Translations under genes and position numbers: made by a program
The notes under the pieces: generated by a model
What the model saw: only the letters and a program-made list of their open reading frames with translations
Told to the model about the DNA's origin: nothing
Databases searched by the model: none
DNA from: Pseudomonas quercus
GTDB lineage: Bacteria; Pseudomonadota; Gammaproteobacteria; Pseudomonadales; Pseudomonadaceae
Assembly (NCBI RefSeq): GCF_012033695.1
Contig: NZ_JAAVJI010000001.1
Location: 434,001-498,000 of the forward strand
DNA: 64,000 nt
Direction: 5' to 3'
Shown here: positions 54,086 through 62,558 of the stretch, in pieces
Position numbering within the stretch: the first letter of the stretch is position 1
Layout of the letters: the number at the start of each line of letters is the position of its first letter

Positions 54086-55101
54086 CTTCCTCGATCACAG
54101 CGCAGTCTCATAAGAGCCCGGAAACGCTTGAACACGAAATCAACCAGCAGCGCGCCAGCATCAGTAACATTGTGGACGCACTGGAAAGCAAGATGAGCCC
54201 TGGCCAGTTGTTTGACCAAGCGCTCACCTACACCAAAGGCAATGGTGGTGAGTTTTTTCAGAACCTGGGCACTACCGTCAAGAACAATCCGATTCCTACC
54301 GTGCTCGCAGGTTTGAGCCTAGCCTGGTTGGCCATGAACCAGAACCGGCCTATTGCCCCTGCCCGTGTGAACACAGGCCCAAGCTTGCTGGACCGTGCCA
54401 GCGCAGCAGCCAGTAAAGTGGAGCAGGCCGTGGATGGCGTCAAAGACAGCCTCCACAGCGCGGCCGATACGGTAAGTTCTAAAGCCTCTGCCGTGGCCGG
54501 GAGTGTGACGGCTCATGCCTCAGCAGCGGCAGACAGCGTGACCACTCACACGTCTGCGCTCAAGGACAAAGCTTCAACCTGGCGTGATGGTGCCACCGAC
54601 CGCTTGGCTGATGGCAGCGAACGCCTTGGTCGAAATGCTGAAGACCTCACTGCGCAAGCCCGTGAAGCCGGTACCCAAGCTAAAGGGCAACTGCAGCACT
54701 TGCTTCAGGAACAGCCCCTGGTACTGGCAGCCGTAGGCCTGGCGCTGGGCGCAGCGTTTGGGGCTATGTTGCCAGTCACGCGGCAGGAACATCGCCTGAT
54801 GGGCAAAACCAGTGACCAGCTTGCTGACCAGGCCAAGGCCAAGGCGAAAGAGGTCAAAGCGGCCGTGTCTACTGAAGCGCACGCGGTTGTAGACAGCGTA
54901 CGCCAACCTGGAGCTGAGGTGTCGAACAAGGATAGCGTGGCTAAAGACCCTTCGGCGCCACAACAGCCGAGCGCTCGGGCTACCACGTTTGCCTCTGACT
55001 CTGCCACTGACGCCTCTGCCACTGACCGGGCACACTCTGATGCAGGGTCGGCCAAGTCTGGCGATACAGATCTCTCAAACGGTTTGGGTATCAATCGATA
55101 A
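54082..55101 (+). CDS. DUF3618 membrane-associated protein
   Basis: A 339-residue protein. The N-terminus has the DUF3618 signature (SPETLEHEINQQRASISNIV, then LESKMSPGQLFDQAL). Next comes a hydrophobic segment NNPIPTVLAGLSLAWLAM (about 72-90), and a long Ala/Ser/Lys-rich helical region with apolipoprotein-like repeats (DSVTTHTSALKDKASTW). A second hydrophobic stretch follows, PLVLAAVGLALGAAFGAML (about 212-230), and a Ser/Ala-rich tail. It is the last gene of the overlapping trio, followed by a terminator. The trio is likely an envelope stress module; this is inference. Confidence 0.85.
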   Translation: MTSSITAQSHKSPETLEHEINQQRASISNIVDALESKMSPGQLFDQALTYTKGNGGEFFQNLGTTVKNNPIPTVLAGLSLAWLAMNQNRPIAPARVNTGPSLLDRASAAASKVEQAVDGVKDSLHSAADTVSSKASAVAGSVTAHASAAADSVTTHTSALKDKASTWRDGATDRLADGSERLGRNAEDLTAQAREAGTQAKGQLQHLLQEQPLVLAAVGLALGAAFGAMLPVTRQEHRLMGKTSDQLADQAKAKAKEVKAAVSTEAHAVVDSVRQPGAEVSNKDSVAKDPSAPQQPSARATTFASDSATDASATDRAHSDAGSAKSGDTDLSNGLGINR

Positions 55102-55128
55102 CGTTCAAGTGGCCTCATGTTCGTTTTC

Positions 55129-55163
55129 AACCCCGGTAGCTGTAATGGCGCCGGGGTTTTTTT
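55129..55163 (+). terminator. Terminator of the holin-X/DUF3618 operon
   Basis: AACCCCGG and CCGGGGTT pair around a loop of about 13 bases and are followed by TTTTTT, 27 bases past the DUF3618 stop. This is a strong intrinsic terminator. Confidence 0.9.
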
Positions 55164-55205
55164 GGCCAATAGTATAATTCCGTCAAGAAACCGCCGCATC
55201 AGACG

Positions 55206-55343
55206 TATTCATTGTCTGAACCTTGCGTTCCGCCAACTTTTATACCAGTCTGCCCCCGTGCGCTCCCGAGGCTGGGCAGGAAGCATGAAAAAGACAGGAA
55301 ATGACCAATGATGGCGGAATGACTTCGCTTATTCATGGTCTGA
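55206..55343. repeat. Direct repeat TATTCATNGTCTGA upstream of the secretion operon
   Basis: TATTCATTGTCTGA (55206-55219) recurs as TATTCATGGTCTGA (55330-55343), 124 bp apart and in the same orientation. The second copy ends 30 bp before the ATG of the type I secretion ATPase. It may be a regulator-binding site or the scar of a duplication or excision. Confidence 0.5.
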
Positions 55344-55373
55344 GACTCGGTTTTCACACTCGGTACACTTTTG

Positions 55374-57098
55374 ATGCGCCTGACACTTGATCCCCGCAAT
55401 GATATCGACGCCGCTTTGCTTAAGTACCGTCGGGTCTTCTGGTCACTGGCGGTGTTCAGCGGGGTGATCAACCTGTTGGTGCTGGTGCCTTCCCTGTACA
55501 TGATGCAAGTGTACGACCGCGTACTCACCAGCCGTAACGAAACGACGCTGATAATGCTGACCCTGATTGCCATGGGCCTGTTCATGCTCAGCGGGGTCAT
55601 CGAATGGTTGCGCGGGCAGGTCATGATTCGTATGAGTGCGGGTATCGATGCCGGGCTGGCACAGCGCCTGTTCGATGCTGCGTTTTCCCGAAGCTTGCGC
55701 AAGGCCGATAGCAACCCCGCCCAGGTGTTCAGCGACCTCACGCAGGTGCGCCAGTTCATCACCGGCCAGGGGTTGCTGGCCATGCTGGATGCGCCGTGGC
55801 TGCCGGTGTTCATGGTGATCGCTTTTCTGTTCCACCCCTGGTTCGGGGTGTTGTCACTGGTGGTGGCCCTCACCCTGGTAGGGTTGGCGCTATGGGGGGA
55901 GCTTTCTACCCGCCCCAGCCTGGCGCAGGCCAATGGGTTGGCCATGAAAGCCAACCTGTACGTGAACAGCAGCTTGCATAACGCCGAAGTGATTCAAGCC
56001 ATGGGCATGCTGCCAGCGTTGCGCAAGCGGTGGAGCTGGTTGCAGCAAGGCATGATTGCTTCCCAAGCGGTTGCCAGCGACCGGGGCGCGCGCATCAGCG
56101 CCATGACCCGGTTCGTGCGTATTGCCGCACAGTCGCTGTCCTTGGGGTTAGGGGCCTTGTTGGTACTGGAAGGGCAGATCTCCGGGGGCATGATGATTGC
56201 CATGTCGCTGTTACTAGGCCGTGCGCTGGCGCCTGTGGAAGTGGCCATCGGGTCCTGGAAACAATTCGTCGGGGCGCGCCAAAGCTACCAGCGCCTGAGC
56301 AACCTGCTCGCAGAAGAACCCGAAGCAGTTCCGCCCATGGCATTGCCACCGCCCACGGGTGCTATCAAGGTAGAAAAGCTTCAGATAAAAGCCCCGGGCG
56401 CACAGGAAGCCATTGTGCGGGGTGTGGACTTCCAGCTGGCTAAAGGCGAAATACTGGCGGTGATTGGGCCGAGCGCGTCGGGCAAGTCCACGCTGGCGCG
56501 TGCGCTGGTCGGTATCTGGCCCACGGTCGAAGGCGCCGTACGCCTCGACGGTGCACCCTTGGATCAATGGGCGCCCGAAGCGCTGGGGCCACACCTTGGG
56601 TACTTGCCTCAGGATATCGAGCTGTTTGATGGCAGTATCGCCGAGAACATTGCCCGGTTTGGAGACCTGGCCTCAGAGCCGATCATTGAGGCTGCGCGCC
56701 ATGCAGGTATCCATGAAATGATCCTGCGCTTTCCCCAAGGTTACGACACCGTGCTGGGCCCAGGGGGGCATGGCCTGTCTGGTGGCCAGAAGCAGCGTAT
56801 AGGCTTGGCTCGCGCCGTGTTTGGTCAGCCAGCGCTCATTGTGCTGGACGAGCCGAACTCCAACCTGGACGAAGCCGGTGAGCAAGCGCTTGTGCACGCG
56901 TTGCGCGCCCTTAAAACGGCGGGTAGCACTATCATCATGATCACGCACCGGCCCAGTGTGCTAGGTGTGGTCGACAAGATTCTGGTACTGGCCGACGGTC
57001 GCCAGCAGCTGTTCGGCAGCCGCGATCAAGTGCTCAAAGCGGTTCTGCCGCCTGCTAGCGGTCCTACCCCGGTAAAAGAGGCGCGTTCTGATGCGTGA
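55374..57098 (+). CDS. Type I secretion ABC transporter (PrtD/AprD-like)
   Basis: The inner-membrane ATPase of a type I secretion system. The 574-residue protein begins with the PrtD-type membrane domain (about 1-300, six helices, e.g. LLVLVPSLYMMQVYDRVL). The ABC domain follows: Walker A GPSASGKST (about 364-372), Q-loop LGYLPQDIELFDG, signature LSGGQKQRIGLARA, Walker B LIVLDEPNSNLDE, and His in MITHRP. It resembles AprD/HasD, which export proteases, lipases and heme-binding proteins without a peptidase domain. The start is ATG 55374. It overlaps the fusion-protein gene by 8 bp. No secreted substrate gene is adjacent. Confidence 0.93.
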   Translation: MRLTLDPRNDIDAALLKYRRVFWSLAVFSGVINLLVLVPSLYMMQVYDRVLTSRNETTLIMLTLIAMGLFMLSGVIEWLRGQVMIRMSAGIDAGLAQRLFDAAFSRSLRKADSNPAQVFSDLTQVRQFITGQGLLAMLDAPWLPVFMVIAFLFHPWFGVLSLVVALTLVGLALWGELSTRPSLAQANGLAMKANLYVNSSLHNAEVIQAMGMLPALRKRWSWLQQGMIASQAVASDRGARISAMTRFVRIAAQSLSLGLGALLVLEGQISGGMMIAMSLLLGRALAPVEVAIGSWKQFVGARQSYQRLSNLLAEEPEAVPPMALPPPTGAIKVEKLQIKAPGAQEAIVRGVDFQLAKGEILAVIGPSASGKSTLARALVGIWPTVEGAVRLDGAPLDQWAPEALGPHLGYLPQDIELFDGSIAENIARFGDLASEPIIEAARHAGIHEMILRFPQGYDTVLGPGGHGLSGGQKQRIGLARAVFGQPALIVLDEPNSNLDEAGEQALVHALRALKTAGSTIIMITHRPSVLGVVDKILVLADGRQQLFGSRDQVLKAVLPPASGPTPVKEARSDA

Positions 57099-58443
57099 TG
57101 TAACGGCGCGGCGCCCACTGGCGCCGGTGACTCCCTTGGCTAATGACACGGCCAATGCCGATGCGGCAGGTACTGCGCGCAAGGGCTTGTGGTTCCTGTT
57201 GATTGCGCTGGGCGGATTTTTCCTCTGGGCCTTTCTGGCGCCGCTGGATCAAGGCATGGTCGGGCAGGGCACCGTGGTGGTGTCGGGGGAACGTAAAACC
57301 GTCCAGCCCTTGGTGGGGGGTGTGGTGGAAAAAATTCTGGTCAGCGAAGGCGATCAGGTGACCGCTGGCCAACTGCTGGTGCAGTTGAATACGGTACAGG
57401 CCCGGTCTCAGTTGCAAGTGACTCTCGGCAAATTGTTGACCGCACGGGCGACCGAAGCCCGGTTGACTGCGGAGCGCTTGCGCCAGGACAGTATCGTGTG
57501 GCCAGAAGACCTGCTGGCGCACGCCGACGACCCGCGGGCAAAGGCGGCCATGGCGCTGCAGCAGAACCTGTTCCAGACCCGCAAGTCCGAACTGGCTAGC
57601 CGCCAGGGTATCGTGGACCACGAAGTGGCGTCGCTAAGCCAGCAACTGCGCGCGTATCAACAGGTGAAGGGCAATTACGATGCGCAGATGAGCTTTCAGA
57701 AGGAGGAGCTCACGGGGCTGCGCGACCTGGCCAAGGAAGGGTATGTGCCGCGTGCCAAGCTGTTTGAAGCCGAGCGCAACACTGCACAGCTGTCGGGCCA
57801 GATTGCTTCGTCCATTGGGGACATCGGCAAGACCGAACAGTCCATCAATGAGAGCAAGCTCAAAGCGATGCAGCAGGAACAAGAGTTTCGGCGCGATGCT
57901 GAAAGCCAGCTGAGCGATGTGGCAGCCGAAGCGTCTGGCTATGCCGATCAGATCCGTGCCTTGGAATTCGAAGTGGACAACGGTTCGTTGCATGCGCCTG
58001 TGGGTGGCGAAGTGATGAACCTGAAGGTGCATACCATCGGTGGCGTGGCTACGGCAGGGCAGGCATTGATGGAGGTCGTTCCTGGGGATACACCTCTGGC
58101 GATTACCGCACGCTTCCCGCCGATGCTGGCGAACAAGCTCCACCCTGGCCTGCCGGTTCAGGTGCATTTCACCGCACTGCAGCGCGTGGACACCCCAACG
58201 GTGACGGGAACGGTAGCCACCGTGTCCGCTGACCAGCTGATCGATGAGCAAACGCATCAGCCGTACTTCTCGGCCAAGGTCAACCTGCCGACCGACACGT
58301 TGCCCAAGCTGCAAGCCAGTGGCCTGCCGGTCAAGCCTGGCATGATGGCCGATGTGACGGTGATCACGGGTGAGCGCACCTTGGTCAACTATTTGATGAA
58401 GCCTTTGCGCGAGCGCTTGCTTGCCGCTTTCAAGGAAGAATGA
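57091..58443 (+). CDS. Type I secretion membrane fusion protein (PrtE/AprE-like)
   Basis: The periplasmic adaptor of the same system, 450 residues. A single membrane helix (about 28-48, GLWFLLIALGGFFLWAFLAP) is followed by a lipoyl half (VVVSGERKTVQPLVGGVVEKI), a long coiled-coil hairpin (about 120-270), and the second lipoyl half (GGEVMNLKVHTIGGVATAGQ). A beta-barrel domain completes it. HlyD/PrtE family membership is clear. It overlaps the ATPase gene by 8 bp and the TolC-like gene by 4 bp (ATGA), so all three are translationally coupled. Confidence 0.95.
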   Translation: MRDVTARRPLAPVTPLANDTANADAAGTARKGLWFLLIALGGFFLWAFLAPLDQGMVGQGTVVVSGERKTVQPLVGGVVEKILVSEGDQVTAGQLLVQLNTVQARSQLQVTLGKLLTARATEARLTAERLRQDSIVWPEDLLAHADDPRAKAAMALQQNLFQTRKSELASRQGIVDHEVASLSQQLRAYQQVKGNYDAQMSFQKEELTGLRDLAKEGYVPRAKLFEAERNTAQLSGQIASSIGDIGKTEQSINESKLKAMQQEQEFRRDAESQLSDVAAEASGYADQIRALEFEVDNGSLHAPVGGEVMNLKVHTIGGVATAGQALMEVVPGDTPLAITARFPPMLANKLHPGLPVQVHFTALQRVDTPTVTGTVATVSADQLIDEQTHQPYFSAKVNLPTDTLPKLQASGLPVKPGMMADVTVITGERTLVNYLMKPLRERLLAAFKEE

Positions 58444-59777
58444 TGAGGAACCGCTGGCCTGCGCTTGCGTTGCTGTGCCTGGCCGTATCGGCCCAGGCAC
58501 AAACCCCTGAGCCCGATCACCTGACACTGTTGCAGCTGTACGACGCTTCTCGCTTGAATGATCCGGTCATGCGCTCGGCCGACTTTGCCCATCGAGCCGC
58601 CCAAAACGAGGAAGCGATTGGTAGAGGCGGGCTGTTACCTCAGCTTTCCCTGAGCGGCCGGTATGGCAAGGGTGGGCGAACCGACGGCGGGACGGACTCC
58701 AGCTATGTAGACAGTGATGACTACCAGTCCAACAGTATGTCCTTGATTGCCCAGCAGCCTATTTACGATAAGGGCCGCTGGGCTGCCTACGAGCAAGGCA
58801 AAGCCCGCGGCGAGTTGGGCGAGGTTCAATATGATGTCGCCAGCCAGGCCTTGTTCGACCGCGTAGCCAAAGCCTACTTCGCAGTTGCCCGGGTAGAAAA
58901 CGAGCTCAAGTTGATCGCCCAGCAAAAAGCGGCCATCTCCGGCTTGGTCCAGCAAAGCCAGCGCCTCTTCGATAAGGGGCAGGGTGCAATCACTGATGTA
59001 GACGAGGCCCGTGCGCGTTACGACTTGGTAGAAGCTCAAGAGGCTGAAAACCAGGCTCAGCGTATCGCCGCCTTGCGCACGCTTTCCGGCCGGGGCAGCC
59101 TGCCATTGCTGGAGATCACGCCCATGCGGGAAATGCCTCCAGAATTCAACCCGCTGACCGATGCCCATGACCTCACGTACTGGACCAACCTGGCCAGAGA
59201 TGCCAGCCCTGAGCTGGCTGCCCGCATGGCACAGGTGAAAGTGGCTGAGACCCAGGCGCAATCCGAGCGCGCCGGGCATTACCCGACGCTGTCGCTTACG
59301 TCACAGCTCACACGCCGTGAAAACTCGCAGTACCAGGAATTGTCGCCTCGGCAAGACAGTTATTACGTTGGCCTGGCCCTGGATATTCCGCTGTACCGAG
59401 GTGGGTCTACCAGTGCGTCGGTGCGCCGCGCAACCGAGGCATTGGCAGGGGCCGAGGCAGACGCCGACGCCCAGCGCCAGCAGCTATCTGAAGACGTGGA
59501 AACCGCTTATGCAGGCGTGGTAGCCGGTTATGCCAAGTGCCGCGCTACCCAGCGGGCCGTAGAGTCCAACCAGCGCGCCTTGGTTTCCACGGAGAAGGGT
59601 TTCCAGGGCGGGGTACGCTCTACCGTGGACATCCTGGATGCTCAGCAGCGCCTGTTCGAAGCACGCCGTGACCTGCTCAATGCCAAGCTGGACATGCTGC
59701 AAAGCTATGTGACCTTGCACGTGCACACGGGGCAGATGGACAGGGCGGTGCTGACGCAAGTCGAGGCCATGTTCTAG
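58440..59777 (+). CDS. Type I secretion outer-membrane channel (PrtF/AprF, TolC-like)
   Basis: The outer-membrane duct, a 445-residue precursor with a Sec signal (WPALALLCLAVSAQA, cleaved after residue 20). The mature part has the two OEP repeats of TolC proteins, with hallmark segments such as ISLSGRYGK-like strands, QPIYDKGRWAAYEQGKA, and LALDIPLYRGGSTSASVRRA. The C-terminal end VRSTVDILDAQQRLFEARRD is a typical TolC coiled coil. It overlaps the fusion-protein gene by ATGA and completes the system. The next gene is on the opposite strand. Confidence 0.94.
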   Translation: MMRNRWPALALLCLAVSAQAQTPEPDHLTLLQLYDASRLNDPVMRSADFAHRAAQNEEAIGRGGLLPQLSLSGRYGKGGRTDGGTDSSYVDSDDYQSNSMSLIAQQPIYDKGRWAAYEQGKARGELGEVQYDVASQALFDRVAKAYFAVARVENELKLIAQQKAAISGLVQQSQRLFDKGQGAITDVDEARARYDLVEAQEAENQAQRIAALRTLSGRGSLPLLEITPMREMPPEFNPLTDAHDLTYWTNLARDASPELAARMAQVKVAETQAQSERAGHYPTLSLTSQLTRRENSQYQELSPRQDSYYVGLALDIPLYRGGSTSASVRRATEALAGAEADADAQRQQLSEDVETAYAGVVAGYAKCRATQRAVESNQRALVSTEKGFQGGVRSTVDILDAQQRLFEARRDLLNAKLDMLQSYVTLHVHTGQMDRAVLTQVEAMF

Positions 59778-59834
59778 GAGGTGTATGAGTTCCCTGGCCT
59801 CACACTTATGAGGCCTGGTACTCAGTTCCCACCC

Positions 59835-60824
59835 TCATGACACAGCTTTCAGGAACACAGGCCAGTCCACATTTCGCCCGCACAGGACGACCACCAAGCG
59901 TTTGCCTGGCATCGTCCGGGCTACCTTCAAAGCACCTGCCAAGGACACACCCGCAGCGCCTTCGATGATCCAATGCTCGTCGACAGCGACCGCTTTCATT
60001 GCCCAGCGGATTTCTTCTTCGGTGACCAATACGCTGCGGCTCAATAGGCGCTGGCACAGATCGAATGTAATGGCCCCTGGGTAGATATTGCCAGCAGACC
60101 CACTGGCTAAAGTGTCGCCCTGTGGGACGGGGTAAATGTGCCCTGCCTTGAGCGAGTGGTACATGGCTGCCGACTGTTCCGGCCAGCAACCGATGATCTG
60201 GGCGTTGGGGTTGAGCCGGGACAGCACTGTGCCGATGCCGGAGACCAGGCCGCCGCCGCCGATGGCGGCGAACACGGCGTCCACCTGTGGCTGCTGTTCA
60301 TGTATTTCAACCCCAACGGTTCCCTGGCCGGCGATCACGTCCATGTCATTATAAGGAGAAATATAAGGCCTGCCTTGCAAGGCCGCCTGCCGCACGGCCT
60401 CCAGCTCAGCTTCCAGCGACTCGCCCGGTACGGTAACCACCGTTGCGCCAAGTGCACGCATGGCTTCCAGCTTGTAGGGCGACGTGCCTGCAGAGGTATA
60501 GACAGTGGCGCTGACCTGAGCCAGCCTGGCGGCGAGCGCTACCGCCTGCCCGTGGTTCCCTGAAGTGGCCGCGACTACGCCCCGAGCCCTGTCTTCACGG
60601 GACAGCAGTCGAAGCTTGTTATAGGCACCCCTGTACTTGAACGAGCCGGTGTGTTGCTGATGCTCGCATTTGAGGTAGACCTGGCAGCCAGTGGCTGCCG
60701 AGAAGCGCTCACTGTAGGCCAGGGGGGTCACGGCTACGGCAGGGCGAATGGTTGCATGTGCCTCGATGATCCCCGCGTACAGCGTCTCTAACAGGGCGTC
60801 TGTGCCTCGGGTGGTTTGTGTCAT
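59835..60824 (-). CDS. Serine/threonine dehydratase, PLP-dependent
   Basis: A 329-residue fold-type II PLP enzyme that deaminates threonine or serine to 2-oxobutyrate or pyruvate. The PLP-binding Lys is in TGSFKYRGAYN (about residue 58), the phosphate cradle is the glycine-rich AIGGGGLVSGI, and SGNHGQAVALAARL precedes it. The short length, without an ACT regulatory domain, suggests a catabolic (TdcB-like) enzyme. ATG 60824 has CTGGAG 6 bases upstream; longer in-frame starts lack a site. No regulator is adjacent. Confidence 0.92.
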   Translation of the reverse strand: MTQTTRGTDALLETLYAGIIEAHATIRPAVAVTPLAYSERFSAATGCQVYLKCEHQQHTGSFKYRGAYNKLRLLSREDRARGVVAATSGNHGQAVALAARLAQVSATVYTSAGTSPYKLEAMRALGATVVTVPGESLEAELEAVRQAALQGRPYISPYNDMDVIAGQGTVGVEIHEQQPQVDAVFAAIGGGGLVSGIGTVLSRLNPNAQIIGCWPEQSAAMYHSLKAGHIYPVPQGDTLASGSAGNIYPGAITFDLCQRLLSRSVLVTEEEIRWAMKAVAVDEHWIIEGAAGVSLAGALKVARTMPGKRLVVVLCGRNVDWPVFLKAVS

Positions 60825-60967
60825 GCGGGCTCCAGGTTGCGACATGCTGAAAGTGGCCTTACACCAGTGTAGAGGGAATCGGCGCGGCCATCGCATTAGC
60901 GTGCGAATGAACCCAGGCGGCTCCTCGTCCCTCAAAGCCATGAATACCTATCAAAAAGGAAGCAGCC

Positions 60968-61114
60968 ATGACCACGCCAGAACAGCCCGTGTACCAGCCT
61001 ACACAATTGCCGGATGACTACGACGAATACGGCACCGAGCCGCAGCAGGATGAGGGCGACAGTGATCAGTCTGGCAACCTGAAGCCGGAGCAGCCGCTCA
61101 CTGACCCAGCGTGA
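60968..61114 (+). CDS. Small acidic protein, unknown
   Basis: A 48-residue protein from ATG 60968, preceded by AAAGGAAG about 6-7 bases upstream. It is acidic and glutamine-rich (PVYQPTQLPDDYDEYGTEPQ, QQDEGDSDQSG), with no predicted fold. It stands alone between divergent and convergent neighbours. I recognise no family. The strong ribosome site and coding-like codon use support it. Confidence 0.6.
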   Translation: MTTPEQPVYQPTQLPDDYDEYGTEPQQDEGDSDQSGNLKPEQPLTDPA

Positions 61115-61125
61115 GCCTATGGCCT

Positions 61126-62223
61126 TTAGAAAGTGAAAGACTGCCGCTTGTCTGTCGCTGGCAAGCGGATTTCAGTATTGCGCAAGGCATTCTGAGGTTT
61201 GTCGACCGCGTTGGTATCAATTGGGCGCTGCAGGTTGGGCACCTTGGCCACTTCCGGGCGGTTAGGGGTGCGACCTGCCCTACGTATCCCGGTCTTGCCT
61301 GCGCCTTTGGAGCTTGTGGCCGCTAATGCACGCTCGACGCTTTCCACGGGCCGGGTAACCCAGGCCGCTATAAGGTTTTGAGCCTGCACTCTCTGCTGGT
61401 CAAACGCCGTAAGGCGTAGGGGATTACCTGCTTCACCTTGGCTGCCACCTGCTACAGGCGTGGTAACGTCCACCCCGCAGCCCACATGGCTGCTTACGCG
61501 TTGCCCCGGCGCCAAGGCAATGGTCTGTACGTAGTTGGGGTCGGCAATAGTGACCGTGAACCGCTGCCCTGTGAATGGCGGTGTCAGAAAGGTAAGGGTG
61601 GCTGTACGGCAGGCTGAATAGAAATACAGGTTGCCAGCCCGGTGCAAGTCCAGTTGGCGCGTGGGAATGGCGTCAGCAGGCACGCCATCGAACGCCACTT
61701 CAAAGGCAAGGGTGCGGTGGTTGCTGCTTGCCACGCCGGCACGGGATAACGGCCCTGGTTGTGGGTCCCGGAGCAGTGACTGCATATCCAGCGCCATGGA
61801 AAGTCCCTTATTGGGTGCTTTTGCACCCACAGCAGGTTCATCCAGAGCAGGCGTGACCTGAGGTAGTGTTAGGCCCGCAGGGCTGGCGGGTACGCCTAGG
61901 CTAACGGAACGAACCAGGTTGGAGTTGGGGAGCTTGGTGAGTTGAAGTGCGAACTTGCCTGGGCTATGCAATGGTTTCACGCCGTAGTCCGTGCCTTCGC
62001 CTGCTGCTTCAGAGGGCACCGCGCTCACTGACGCAACCCCTGCTTTGTCAGCCTGCACTAGGAGCAGTGTGCGAGCCAGCGTGAATTTCGTCAGGCCTGC
62101 ATAGTCGCCCTGAGGCACGCCGCCGCCCTCCGAGAAAGCGGTGTACTCCAAGGCAGAGCCATGGGCGCAGCCACTTACCAGTGGATAGCTCATAACGAGC
62201 GCCAGCCAGCACCTGGTTCTCAT
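61126..62223 (-). CDS. Lipoprotein, unknown function
   Basis: A 365-residue lipoprotein precursor. The signal reads WLALVMSYPLVSGC with the lipidated Cys at about residue 19. The mature protein is beta-rich with many Val/Leu/Thr strands (LYFYSACRTATLTFLTPP, then FTVTIADPNYVQTIAL). A pair of central Cys residues (ACRTA, VGCGVDV) may form a disulphide. The C-terminal 70 residues are basic and Pro/Ser-rich. I recognise no family. ATG 62223 has GAGGTGG upstream. The frame continues 10 codons further up without a ribosome site. Confidence 0.78.
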   Translation of the reverse strand: MRTRCWLALVMSYPLVSGCAHGSALEYTAFSEGGGVPQGDYAGLTKFTLARTLLLVQADKAGVASVSAVPSEAAGEGTDYGVKPLHSPGKFALQLTKLPNSNLVRSVSLGVPASPAGLTLPQVTPALDEPAVGAKAPNKGLSMALDMQSLLRDPQPGPLSRAGVASSNHRTLAFEVAFDGVPADAIPTRQLDLHRAGNLYFYSACRTATLTFLTPPFTGQRFTVTIADPNYVQTIALAPGQRVSSHVGCGVDVTTPVAGGSQGEAGNPLRLTAFDQQRVQAQNLIAAWVTRPVESVERALAATSSKGAGKTGIRRAGRTPNRPEVAKVPNLQRPIDTNAVDKPQNALRNTEIRLPATDKRQSFTF

Positions 62224-62558
62224 AACGCCACCTCGCTTGCAGTCCAATTGCACCGCGACGCCTCCATGGCGCCGTTCGGTAGAGAAACCTTATCCCTGCC
62301 TTTCATCGCTGTCCAGAAAAAAGTCGGGAACCGATCTGTAAGAACGATGTCTGGCTTGCCTTCAGCGACAGCGTTTTTTCAAGATATAAATCAGCTGTCG
62401 GACAACCTAACCTAATAAAGCCAGGTAATGGCCCGGTGCTGAACAAGAAACCTGCGAATCTGGGCTAGTTAAATCTCATCTTGTACGATAACGTAGCACT
62501 ATCTGCCACCCGCCTGAGGTGGTAGCCCGCATAACGATAAAAAGTGGGAGTGTCCAGC
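62224..62558. other. Intergenic region before the galactarate/glucarate transporter
   Basis: A 335-bp gap between divergent genes that contains no recognisable gene. A moderately AT-rich stretch around 62390-62500 should hold the promoter of the downstream transporter; I could not identify a clear -35/-10 pair. Confidence 0.45.

Noticed and set aside
55199..55336. 45-codon minus-strand frame with signal-like N-terminus upstream of the secretion operon
   Set aside because: No convincing ribosome site, and it is antisense in a promoter region; kept only as a note.
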